In this document: in pieces, positions 22,601 through 32,350 of the stretch
How positions within the stretch are numbered: the stretch's first letter is position 1
Layout of the letters: every line of letters begins with the position of its first letter
Source: Undaria pinnatifida
Lineage: Eukaryota; Sar; Phaeophyceae; Laminariales; Alariaceae
Length of the DNA: 64,000 nt
Direction of reading: 5' to 3'
NCBI GenBank assembly: GCA_012845835.1
Contig: JABAKD010000022.1
Coordinates: forward strand, 10,620,718-10,684,717
Notes under the pieces: model-generated
Databases searched by the model: none
What the model saw: the letters and a program-made list of their open reading frames with translations, nothing else
Told to the model about the DNA's origin: nothing
Made by a program: the position numbers and the translations under genes

Positions 22601-25600
22601 CAACCGCTCGCGCTCTTCGCATTCCAGGCGGAAATCACGACGTCCACATCTTCGACCGGGTGCCTAGCGGTGACTTCATCGAGGAAACCCCACCTTTGCC
22701 GAAGGTCTTGCCTCTTCTCCCGAGTGCTCGACTGTCATACCTCGGCACAGAAGCCCTGCAGGTGTGACGAGTGTTTGCGTGGTGTATTGCTTGTTGTCAC
22801 GGTTTCACGGCAGCGGTCCCGTGAGCTACGCTGAGATACGACGACGATGCTGTCGACCACGTATTAACGGGAGGCTGGTGCGTTCAAGCCGCTCCTCGCC
22901 GGTGGTGCTGCAATTTTGGATTCCGGTCCCTGTCACTTGCCCCGAGTTTTCAAAGTTTCTGCCGCGGCAACTCTTGCGTCGGGTTTTGTTCGTTTTCTTG
23001 TGTTGATGGAGGCGGCGACTCCAGGCCTTTTGTGCGTAGCGCCGCCGGAATCGAACGGTCTCCGCGGGAGATTATCACGGCACACGGGCGTAGTCTTGGG
23101 GCACTAGAGTTGACTGAGAGCGAGCTGTCAGAGTGATATGCTGGCGATACACCTCAGCAGGTCGCTGTTTTGGCGTAGATTGTCGGGAAAATAATAAATT
23201 CCACAACGTCGAGCCCCTTGTTTTACCTCTGCCGCGGCAGAAACTGGTGCAAGCGCTGGTGAACCCTAATACGGCGTGCGCCACGTTGATCGGTAAGCTC
23301 AGATCGGGCAAGACCGAGAGGGCGATCCAGGCATGCAAGTACGTGCAAGAGCGGCAGTGCTTCGATGCGATATTTTTCGCCGCGTGCGACAAGATCGTGG
23401 AGAAGGCTGACGCCTCTCCGACACGGGAATGGAACGCACGGGAGGACCCCTGCTCGCTGGTAAGGTCTGACTAATGTGTCCTTCTCAAGTGAGCGGATTT
23501 TTTTTTCCCGCTCTCCTTTGTGTCTTATCTTGGATTTCAGAATAGGTTTGGCGATATTTGGTGCAGTTATTGGGTTGATATAATGTAAAGGAGAAAAATG
23601 TGCGTAACGCCCTATATTCTGGTCTCGCGCTGCACTACTGTTCACGTTAGAATATATATCCGCCAGGAAAGTTGTTAACCTTGAATGGCGACTGGGTACC
23701 CAGGGGACCGATCGGACCAATGGGAATGAAGAGCCAGGGGCGCAATGGGCCTGTGTGCTTCGTACAAAAGTTGTAAAATGGTATGCACACCACGCAATCG
23801 TAATATTTACATTATGACAGTACTGGATGCCTTGTTATTTGTTCGATTAAGTTTGAGAATAACGACGTAATACATCAATTTTCGTATGACATTATCTATT
23901 TCTTACTGTAAGGGATAATAGTTTTCATGTCATGTAAAACGTTAAACGTTATAATCATGTTTCATTGCAGGTTCACTGTTCGTTTTTGCTATTGATTACG
24001 TTTTACTACCGCTGTGTATGTCTAGTATGTTCTTGCAAAGTTGAGTATCGACTCTAAATTTGTCGAACTCGCAGCTGACGTTGTTGAGATTTATTTTATG
24101 AATTACTACCTGGCATGCTTTCGATGGCAATGTAATTCGCTTCTCGGTGCTTTGTTTGCCCTCATGCGTGGTTGTGGGCTGGCGGGTAAGGTGTTGTATT
24201 CGGAGTACTTGGTTGTTGGCATTTTGTGAGGGGCGGGGAGGGAAAGTGGAGGTTATCAGAGCATCCTTCTTCTTTGTCTGTCGTCCGTATCGTGGAATCG
24301 CTGTTTGTTGTTATCTGTTTTTCCCGCGTGTCCTACATAAAAAAGCAAACTCTCCCAGTCAATCGACGCGGATTCTGCTAAACTAATTATGGACCGTGTC
24401 GGCGTGCCTTGCTGTCACGCAGATCGGACGAGCCCTTGGCATGGAACCCGCCCCGACCTCTGTTGACGAGCTGGCAGGTTTCCTGTTCAAAAAGGAGGCG
24501 GGAGATCGGTCTCCCTGCAACGTAAGCAAAGGGTTTGTCGCTTGCCGCTTGTTTTTGTGTTGGTTCGCCACGGTGCTTCTCCCATGACATTGGTTCATCG
24601 TTGTGTCGCTTTAGTGCTAGGGGTGCTGTGTCCTTGTCGCCATGTTCTTAGTTCGGGCAGTATCGTTGCGCTTGAATTGCACTCCTTTAAAGTCGTGTGT
24701 GCATAACGCACGCTGCAGTCGATGGTTTCGCGCGGGCTGCCTCGACAACGAACGCCGCGCTTTGATTGGTTACCTGAAGCCTCGAGCGAAGCTTTTGCCT
24801 TCCCGATTTATGATCGTCCACCACGTCGATGCCATGTCTCGGTGTACTTATACCTCACACGAATCTCAATGGGTGTCTGGCGCTTCTATACTTGCAGTTC
24901 TAGAACGATAGCGCAGCAGTGTCATGGATATATCCTGTTTTTTTCTTCGCGATGCCAATGTCAGGTCCTCCTAGTCTTGGACGGCGTTGATTCGCTGTTC
25001 GAAGAGGGAGATTGGGATGCGCGAGCCGACCTCTTGAAGATTCTAAGCTCCTTGTGTGGCAATGACGACTCCCGTCGTATCAGGCTGCTTGCGACGAGCG
25101 AAAACAAGTTACAACGTAATACGGCGGTGTGCTTCAGAAACGGTACCGAAAAGGTGGGTCTCCGTCGTGTAGGCTGACTTTTATCGAGAGGGAAGAAGGG
25201 GCCCGGCTACTAAAAGGGCTCATTAAGCGTATGGGCATACCACTGTAAGGTTGTACGGAGTATATAAATATGCGGTGGGTGTTGCAGACCTTGTCTTTTT
25301 TTGTCTTTTGCCGGGGGGGGTGTGCAGTAGCGGAATGTCCGTTTTATCTTCATTGACCCGAGATTTATGTTGTAGACCAGAACAGCGTGCGGCAGGACAA
25401 AACAAGTCGTTGCTGTCGCAGTTAGGACAGACCGGCGTTGTCACAGCAGTAACAGATTGTTCTCTCCGCCACTGCTGCGCCGCCGATCCCTTCTTTGTCG
25501 ATGGCGCTGCTCCTCCTTGATCGAAAGGGGCCGAAGTGACCGAACGATCGACCCACCATTTTGCCCCAGATGGCCAATGTTTAGATATGGTTTTCATCGC

Positions 25601-26293
25601 CCCCTTGTGTAATGGGTCGCAGGTGATGAAAGTAGAACGATTGGGGGGCGCGGACGCAGCACAGCTGCTCTTGGATAACGTTTCGCGTCAATTGACTTGT
25701 GGTGAGCTCCGTGTTGCCGCGGGCTGCTCGCATGCTGAGAAGTTGGAGGCATTGCAGCGGCACCCGGCACTTCAGGAGGCGAAAGGGCACCCGGGGACCC
25801 TGGTGAGAGGCCCCTAGGCCAGGTTTGCACAGATTCATATCCTGCGCTCTGCTGTAATGGCAGCTAATGCCTCTGTTGATGTTGATGTTAATGCTGATGC
25901 TGACGCTTTTGCACGAAGCCATTGCGGTCGTCGTTAATTCGAAAAAAAAACGGAAGACATCCTGTCTTCCGCACAGCATGTCTTGCCCAGCTGTTCTTGT
26001 ATCTCACCTGAAAATCGGAATATGATGACACGCATGTCGGTAACATACAACCTCGATGAGACGTCTAACGGGCGCAATGTACGTTTTCCACAAGCTTCTT
26101 GCGCTCGGCGCTCCGCCTCTCTGCCTCCGGTACAGCGGCGGCGAGTGATCGTCCCGAGCACTGTGCAACCGTGTGTTACATTGTTCGGCTGCCCATGCGC
26201 ACGCGCCTGTACGTTCGTTTTTCAGTTACGACTTGCTTCGGACCTCAGCGAGAGCAACTGGAACGAAATGTCCGTCGTTATGTCGGCATCAAG
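19618..26293 (+). CDS. CHAT domain - NB-ARC protein (NLR-like), multi-exon
   Basis: Exons are 19618-19818, 20661-20811, 21728-21880, 22628-22761, 23241-23459, 24423-24521, 24965-25153 and 25623-25802; all have AG/GT borders and joined phases give exactly 442 codons. A ninth exon (26226-26293) is possible. Exons 1-3 form a CHAT (caspase-HetF-like) domain with the catalytic His in IHYTGHG (exon 1) and Cys in AFISSCSSE (exon 2), closing with FLLLPRGGNHDV across exons 3-4. Exon 5 carries the NB-ARC P-loop GKLRSGKT, exon 7 the Walker B VLLVLDGVD and sensor LLATSE, exon 8 the ARC-like helix ending ALQEAKGHPGTL. NB-ARC proteins are nucleotide-driven switches; CHAT domains are caspase-fold proteases, so an immune or cell-death receptor role is inferred. 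Missing are the usual first strand of CHAT (upstream of EMEMIREKL) and any C-terminal repeat sensor, so the gene may be 5' truncated. No in-frame stop or frameshift occurs inside the exons. Confidence 0.75.
20225..20390 (+). repeat. SINE family 2 fragment in intron 1 of the CHAT-NB-ARC gene
   Basis: TTCGACGCGAGTCGACGAGG, then TCTCGAAATAGAAGTGAAGG and GGGCCCGCTATGTGACCC, is the reverse complement of blocks at 14000-14065 and 56270-56370. It is one of several repeats lodged in this gene's introns. Confidence 0.55.
21366..21500 (+). repeat. 67-bp tandem duplication in intron 2 of the CHAT-NB-ARC gene
   Basis: Two near-identical units share GGGAATGACGGAGTATCCTT and GCTGGTTAGCGTTCGGTACTT-like ends. 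The unit is non-coding and lies before the acceptor of exon 3. Confidence 0.75.
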
Positions 26294-28230
26294 GTGTGCA
26301 TCACGTTTTTTTTTCTTTTTCCGGCAGCGCTTGCAACTTTGCAATGCCGCGCCGCCATACATACATGTATGTGATGATTCTTTTTTTGAGGGGACAGGGA
26401 TTTGGTCAGGAGTTTTTTTCGTCTCGTCCTCAGTATGGGATTCTCTTAACTGGAATTTCCCGGTCAAATCGCTTCGTTCGCGCGCCGTCTTCGGGGGGCG
26501 GCTCCAACTCCCCTCGCCCTGCCTTATCCGTTCCGAAACTCGACGTGAACGGGGATGGAGGCTGAGCGAGATAAGCGAGAAGTGGCAGAAATGTTGTGTT
26601 TTGAGGAGGTAACCTCGAGGCTTCGGTTGTATTTTGACGTCTGCAGCGTCAGCAGAGCGTGATGATTTCCAAAATTGGCATTATTTCCAAACGGTAGTTG
26701 CTGAAATGATGAATTTTGCGGTGGTATACTCTCCAGCGCTTGTTTTGCCTGACGTCTGCAGAACTTGAACGAATGAAACACGGGAAATTGTTTTTTTAGA
26801 TGGCATTTTAAATGGCATCATTTCCAAATTGACATAATTTGCAAACTCTTCTCCCAGGCCACCTCATATAGGCTCAAAAGCGTTTTTTTGCGCGACGTGT
26901 TATGCAAATAACTAGCCAAATTGCGACCGCGTAAATAATTGCGAGCTTAGTTAGACTTTGACCCAATAGGCGAATGAAATCGGGATCTTCAGCCTCTTTT
27001 TTCGGGGTCGCATAAGCGACCAACAGGTAATAATGCGGGTAAGAATTCCATGAAACAAATATGAGAAGGAAAACAAGCGATAGGAATTGTGAAGAATATG
27101 TACTGGTATAATTTTGGGTGAACACGCACATGAAAGACTAAGACGTGAAAAAATATTAATGGGATACCAGGTACGCGCCAACGACGTACAACAACGACGG
27201 ACGACCTACAAAAATACATGAGCAAATAACGCGTGAGCGATTATGTGCTTTTCGTACATGCATATACTACATCTGCAAAAGGTTCATTACGGCCGGGAAC
27301 GAACGTACAATTTTGGGAAGTGAAAATGCTAGACGGACACCCTTAAAAATATTTATATATATAATTCCCTAGATATTGCCGCGAACGCGTACGCGGGGCA
27401 AGAGACATCAGCGAGAATTGGCAACGATTTGGGATTTGGGATTACTCCGCACATGTATATCCGAGAACGGGTCAACGCATGAGCGATGGCGTGCTTTTCA
27501 TACATGTGTACTACATCTATTAATACGAAAGGTATCTCCAAGGCTGTCTTCGACAATGTACCCCAATCCGCGCCCCCTCCCCCCTCAAATGACAACCACA
27601 CCACCACCTTTCACACGCACATTTGTATCGCTCCGCCAAGCCTTTTCCCTACCGGTGTTATGTCAGCTCTCTCCCGACACTCCCCTGCTAAACGCAAAAA
27701 CCCCGACAACCAAGAGTGGCGCACGGTGGGGAGTCCAGACGACCGCAGACCGTGGGCAACCCCGAGTGGGCTTGCCCCAACCACGCGGTGTGCGCCGTGA
27801 TTTCGACGTGGCTTTCGCACGCGTCCACTAAAATAGCTGAACCTTGATTGATCTTAGGGGGCGGTTGCATTACATACGTAAATCGTATTGTTCCCTCTGC
27901 ACGTTGTCTACATGGCATTGAGCTGGTTTTGGGGGGGGGTTAGTCGCTTGAAACGGCAAGTTTTTAGGGACTTGCAGGGAACCCAGTTACTATAATGAAT
28001 AATATTATCAATAGAGTACTTTGAATTCTGGTGCAGCAAACTGTTGTCTTTTGCGCACTCCCGTGGGGAATATCTAACAGAGGTGCTGCTGCTATAGTTT
28101 CATTTGGGCTTTTCCGTATCGGAGGCATGTTTTGCTCCTCTTACAGACTTTTTCAATAGACGAGCCAAGTTTTCGGGCATTATAATGTCCGTATGAAGAT
28201 GTGCCGTTTAACAGTAATATGTGTTATGTT
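26294..28230. other. gene-free region with weak duplication
   Basis: A frame near 26553-26660 starting MEAERDKREVAEML looks mildly coding-like and might be a last exon of the CHAT-NB-ARC gene, but no splice phase could be fixed. A weak duplication pairs about 27228-27275 with 27473-27520 (GAGCGATTATGTGCTTTTCG-like). Nothing else is recognised. Confidence 0.3.
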
Positions 28231-28250
28231 TTTTGGGGGCTGTCTTCCAC

Positions 28251-29045
28251 CGAGTCGGGGGCTGTTAGTGATAATGGTACGACTCCATACCGGTCTAAGG
28301 ATTATTTTGTTTGCCTTGTGTGAGGCTCGATTATCCCTCTTTTCCCGTTTAACGTACCTTTTCTCTGATGTAAGTTCTCCGTATTATACCTTGAAAATAC
28401 AAATTGGATCGAGGGCATTCAGTGTCGCCTCTGTATTCCCTTTAGGGCTCCTCCCTAAGTGAGTTCTTCGTACGGGTTGCAAGTAAACCCGGCGGCCCCA
28501 TCGTGTATCTCGCGCCGAGTCGGGGAGCTGTTTTGTGACAATGGTACGATCTAATACTTATGTATCATACGGATTTTTTTGTTTTGCCTTGTGTTATGTC
28601 TGCATGATTATTTTTCGGTTTTTGTACGTGTATATGTTCACTAGTGTAAGTGCTGCGTACATTGAAATAACTAATTGGATTGAGAGCATGCAGAGTCCCC
28701 CCTGTATTCCCGTTAGTGCTTCTCTGTAAGTGAGTTCTTCGTAAATTTTGGAAGCAAACCCGGAGGACCTATCATCATATCTCGCACCGAGTCGGAGGGC
28801 TGTTTGTGACAATGGTACGATTTCATACTCGTCCACGGATTTCTTTGTTCGCCTTGTGTTGAGCAGTATTAATGTCTGCATGATTCCTTCTTTTTCCGTT
28901 TTTGTATATTTTCGCCAGTGTAAGTTCTGCGTACATTGAAAGTACGTATTATTGGACTGAGGGCATTCAGTATGCCTTATTTTTCCTTTTAGTGCTTCTC
29001 TTTAAGTAAGTTCTTCGTCTACTGTGGAAGTAAACACAGGGGTTT
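28251..29045 (+). repeat. tandem array of three 258-273-bp units
   Basis: Units begin CGAGTCGG.GGCTGTT at 28251, 28515 and 28788. Each has GACAATGGTACGA, TTTGCCTTGTGT, TGTAAGTTCTCCGTA-like, GGGCATTCAGTGTCGCCT-like and AAGTGAGTTCTTCGTA blocks in the same order. Open frames inside are short and not conserved across units. Confidence 0.8.
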
Positions 29046-29137
29046 TCCAAGGCACCATCAACGGCGCCTTCCTTTTTCCCTTCCGTAAATTAAATATTTT
29101 CAATCATTCCGTCCGGTGCCTTTTTTTATTCCATGTC

Positions 29138-29620
29138 CTCTTTCGCTTCGCCTCGAAGCGAAGCAGGTTCTCAATACTCATTTCGGTATTTCTGCACTCA
29201 TTTTTATTTTGTGCAGGCCAACTTTTACTTGGCGACGCTTTTAATAACAGAGCGTGTTTCGCCTATGATTGCTTTCTTTGTTTATATGTTTTTCTTCTGT
29301 CAAAGTAAACCTTCAGAATATCATGTTCGTAATAAATTCTTGGCATTACTTTAAACTTCATGTCGAATTGGATAACTAGAAGTTATTTGGTGGAGTGAGT
29401 GTTACCCTGCCTTACCCGAAGAATGGGCGCCATCGAATGTCAAATTATGATCTTTAGAATCTCATGTTCGTCTTAAACTCTTGGCATTACTTTGAAGTTC
29501 AATGTCGAATCGGACAGCTACAACTTTTTTTCTCGTCCAAGTGCTGCCCTGCCCTACCCGAAGCATGGCCGGCGCCCCATGCGGAGCCTTTGTATCAAAT
29601 ATTTTGTGTTGTCGCGTTGT
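29138..29620 (-). repeat. hairpin-bearing dispersed repeat, copies 3 and 4
   Basis: On the minus strand this matches 13460-13810: GAACCTGCTTCGCTTCGAGG, GGCGAAACACGCTCTGTTAT-like, AAAGTAATGCCAAGA and CTTCGGGTAAGGCAGGG. The hairpin end is repeated a second time at 29452-29590 with CATGCTTCGGGTAGGGCAGG, so this is a tandem one-and-a-half copy. Confidence 0.6.
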
Positions 29621-30155
29621 ATGGGTGATCATGTTGCCCTTATCTCCGCGTGGTCGGGGCTGGTGTTGAATGTGAGAGTGGGCTACTTTGAGCATTTGTT
29701 TTCGTTTATCCTGCGGCCGTTGGTCTGACGCTGTCGCTGAGGCTGACACTGCTCGTCGGCATGGTAATTCCGCAGCTTGGCGGCGCAAAGTAACTAGGGA
29801 AGACGAGGCAAATTCCGATGAGGCGTGGTGCTGCAGCAACTCCCTCGACAGGGAAAACGATGGGTAGGTCGGTACTGCTGTATCCGACGGTGAGCTGTGT
29901 ATGCTGCCGCGCCTTTTAGGAACGTCATACTTTTCTTGTTGTAATGGCCCTTCGCACGTACACCTAGCAAAGTTTAGGTCTCCCATACTCTCATCCCGCC
30001 GACCCGCCGCCGTTGTCACCTCACTTACGATCCCTTGAAGGTACTGGCTGGAATTCCAAAATAATCCGGAACGGCTGAGAAGATACAGCCGCGTGAGTTC
30101 GAACACGTCCATTGAGAGCAACGGAGTGAGTTGTGGCGGCGGCGGCGGCGGCAGC

Positions 30156-32056
30156 ATGTTGGGTTTCAACAGCAGCGCATCCCACGATGGGCGCGTTCAC
30201 AGCCCAACGTCGACGGTATCAACACCTTTGACGCCGGCCTTCAGCAGTGATAGTCGCAGTCACGCCGGCAGCAGTCACGCCGGCAGCGCCATGTTCGATA
30301 TGGGGGGCGGCGTTGGGGTTGGCTGGGAGGCGAGTGGAAGAGGGGAGCACTTCCTCTTGAAAGGCGGCGGCATGGGCGGATCACCGGGACCTGGTGGCAG
30401 CCGATTTAACCAATATTCGCCCCGGCCTCAGCGACACCAGAGACGGCTGTCCCAGCAGCAGCAGCGACGTGCACAGCAAGAGCTGCTGGGACCTGACGAG
30501 TACGACGCTCCCGCAATGCGCCCGGACGAACAACGCGCCTTCGATACCGCCCGAGACGCGGGACTAAATGACCACGGCTGCCGCCTCATCTGGGTGCATG
30601 CTATCACGAACGCGGCAGCAAATGGCTGGAGCTGCGACAGCGAAGACTATCCGACGACAGGGGGCGCAACCTGCGGAGTGCCCGACCGCGTGCCGTGGGA
30701 ATATCTGTCCAACAGCCTCCGGGACCACCTGTGCCAGAAGCTGACAATCCCCAGCAGCCGCGGCCAGATTGTAGATCACGGCCCGTACTCTTGGCTGATG
30801 GATTCGTCGATGGGGCTCGGGGGAGGGGGAAGCTACGGCGCCATCAATACGCCGACGTTGCGCGGTATGAACGAAGAGGAGATGAGTTTTGTGAGGGAGC
30901 GTTTGCTGAGGATTCAGGAGCAAATATGGCATGCTAGCGCCGGGATGCGTGGAAGCGGAAGAACCGAGCGGCGGCCGAGCGCTGGCATGGGTATGCGAGC
31001 GGATGGAGTAAACCTAGGCGAGAATGGCATGGACCACAACATGGTTGCCATCGAGGCTTTCGCGGATTTCTCGAAGTGGTGGGCGCCGTTGATGACAACG
31101 CTGTGCCGATTGCGCAACGATTGGTCTTCAACGAGTCCCGTAAGAGTGCACGGGTTTGTGGGCAGGCAGGCGGCCTCTACAAAGCTGCTGGAAAAGGAGG
31201 CAGGGACGTTCTTGCTAAGATTTAGCGAGTCTGTCGCTGGGGCGCTTGTCGTCAGCTTCACGGAGCATGTGAGTCGAGGATTTAGCTTTCTTTGCACGTT
31301 GATCTGATGGGTTTGTAAATGTGTGCTAGTGTTGTATGTTTCCTCCCCACGCCCTCCTCAAGATCGGGAATCGTTGGCCTGCCCCAGCAGATTGTATCAT
31401 TGTTTTTCTTGCCGTCCGCTGTGTTTGCTACAGATTTAGGGTGCGTCAGAACGCCGAAACAAGGCTGAAACGTGGGCGTTATGTTGTCGTGGGAGGGCCT
31501 CGAGTGAGGCAAACCGAACTATGCTCTAACGCGCGCGGAAAGTTTCCGGCCCTTCATTACTGATCTGTCGCGTACTCCCCCCCCTTCCGTCGTCGTCTTC
31601 GCACTTAACCACTCCCCCCCCCTTGACGCACATTAGGTGATGCAGGCACCAAGCACGGGAGGGATGAGCTGGTCCACGCCCCACGCGCCCAATCTGCACG
31701 TCAAGAACTGCCTGGTGCACGTGGCTGAAGAGGGGAGGTGCCTCCTCTCCGAGGGGCGGGGCATGGCGCGCTACGACTCCCTGCAAGACCTCGTGATGGG
31801 CTGCGACAACATGTTGAAGCTCTACCCCGACATCGCCAAAGAAACAGCCTTCGCCGACCAGCCTCTCCCTTGGGGCTACACTGGGCCGTCCATGACAACC
31901 CCCCCTCCGGTGGTCAGATACAGCGAGAAGATGGTTGACAGTGGGTGGGGTAGCCTTACCGGGACGGAGCCCGCAGACGAGGACGAGGATAATCACCACC
32001 CAGGGCTAATGTTAACGGATTCGGACTCGGACACTGCGCTTCCAGAGCCAGAGTGA
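30156..32056 (+). CDS. STAT-type linker-SH2 domain protein, copy 2
   Basis: Two exons, 30156-31268 (donor GTGAGT at 31269) and 31646-32056, phase 0, give 507 residues from the first ATG; the frame is open back to a stop at 30036 without another ATG, so an upstream exon remains possible. The N-terminus is Ser/Gly-rich, followed by a Gln-rich stretch (about residues 100-120), a region shared with copy 1 (WVHAITNAAANGWSC; INTPTLRGMNEEEM), the linker-like FSKWWAPLMTTLCRL, then SH2 motifs GFVGRQAA and GTFLLRFSES with Arg355. The acidic tail has tyrosines in PWGYTGP and VVRYSEK. In STATs the linker-SH2 unit binds a phosphotyrosine in a partner's tail; such dimerisation here is inference. No recognised DNA-binding or coiled-coil domain is seen. 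It lies 30 kb from copy 1 on the same strand. Confidence 0.8.
31269..31645 (+). other. intron inside the SH2 domain of copy 2
   Basis: The donor GTGAGTCGAGG and acceptor TGATGCAG match the position and phase of the intron in copy 1, so the intron predates the duplication. An alternative acceptor nine bases upstream (CATTAG ending 31636) would add three residues; the copy 1 alignment favours 31646. Confidence 0.65.
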
Positions 32057-32070
32057 CGACGGGCCACAGG

Positions 32071-32350
32071 GGAGAGGGGGAGGGGGATGGGCAGCGCTTT
32101 GGAAGATTGGTAATTGCTTTAGCAGGGTTTGCTACTCCTGTATTAAAAGTGGGTGGCTGTGTAGTGGGGTTAGTTGGATGGAGCAGCACTCGCGATGTGG
32201 TGCTGTGGGAGGGAGAGGGGGAGGGGGAGGGGCAGTGCTTTGGAAGACAGGTAATTGCTTTCGCAGGGTTTGCTACCCCCGTTATTTATAGTGGGTGGCT
32301 GAGTAGTGGGGTTAGGTGGATGGAGCAGCACTCGCGATGTAGTGCTGTGG
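32071..32350 (+). repeat. 141-bp tandem duplication in the 3' flank of SH2 copy 2
   Basis: Units at 32071-32211 and 32212-32350 share GGAGAGGGGGAGGGGGA, GCTTTGGAAGA, GCAGGGTTTGCTAC and GGATGGAGCAGCACTCGCGA. A diverged single version lies in the flank of copy 1 near 1885-1975. Confidence 0.8.

Noticed and set aside
29462-30169. A 235-codon open frame on the minus strand upstream of SH2 copy 2
   Set aside because: It has no domain features, overlaps the start of the SH2 gene and a dispersed repeat, and its composition follows the GC-rich plus strand.
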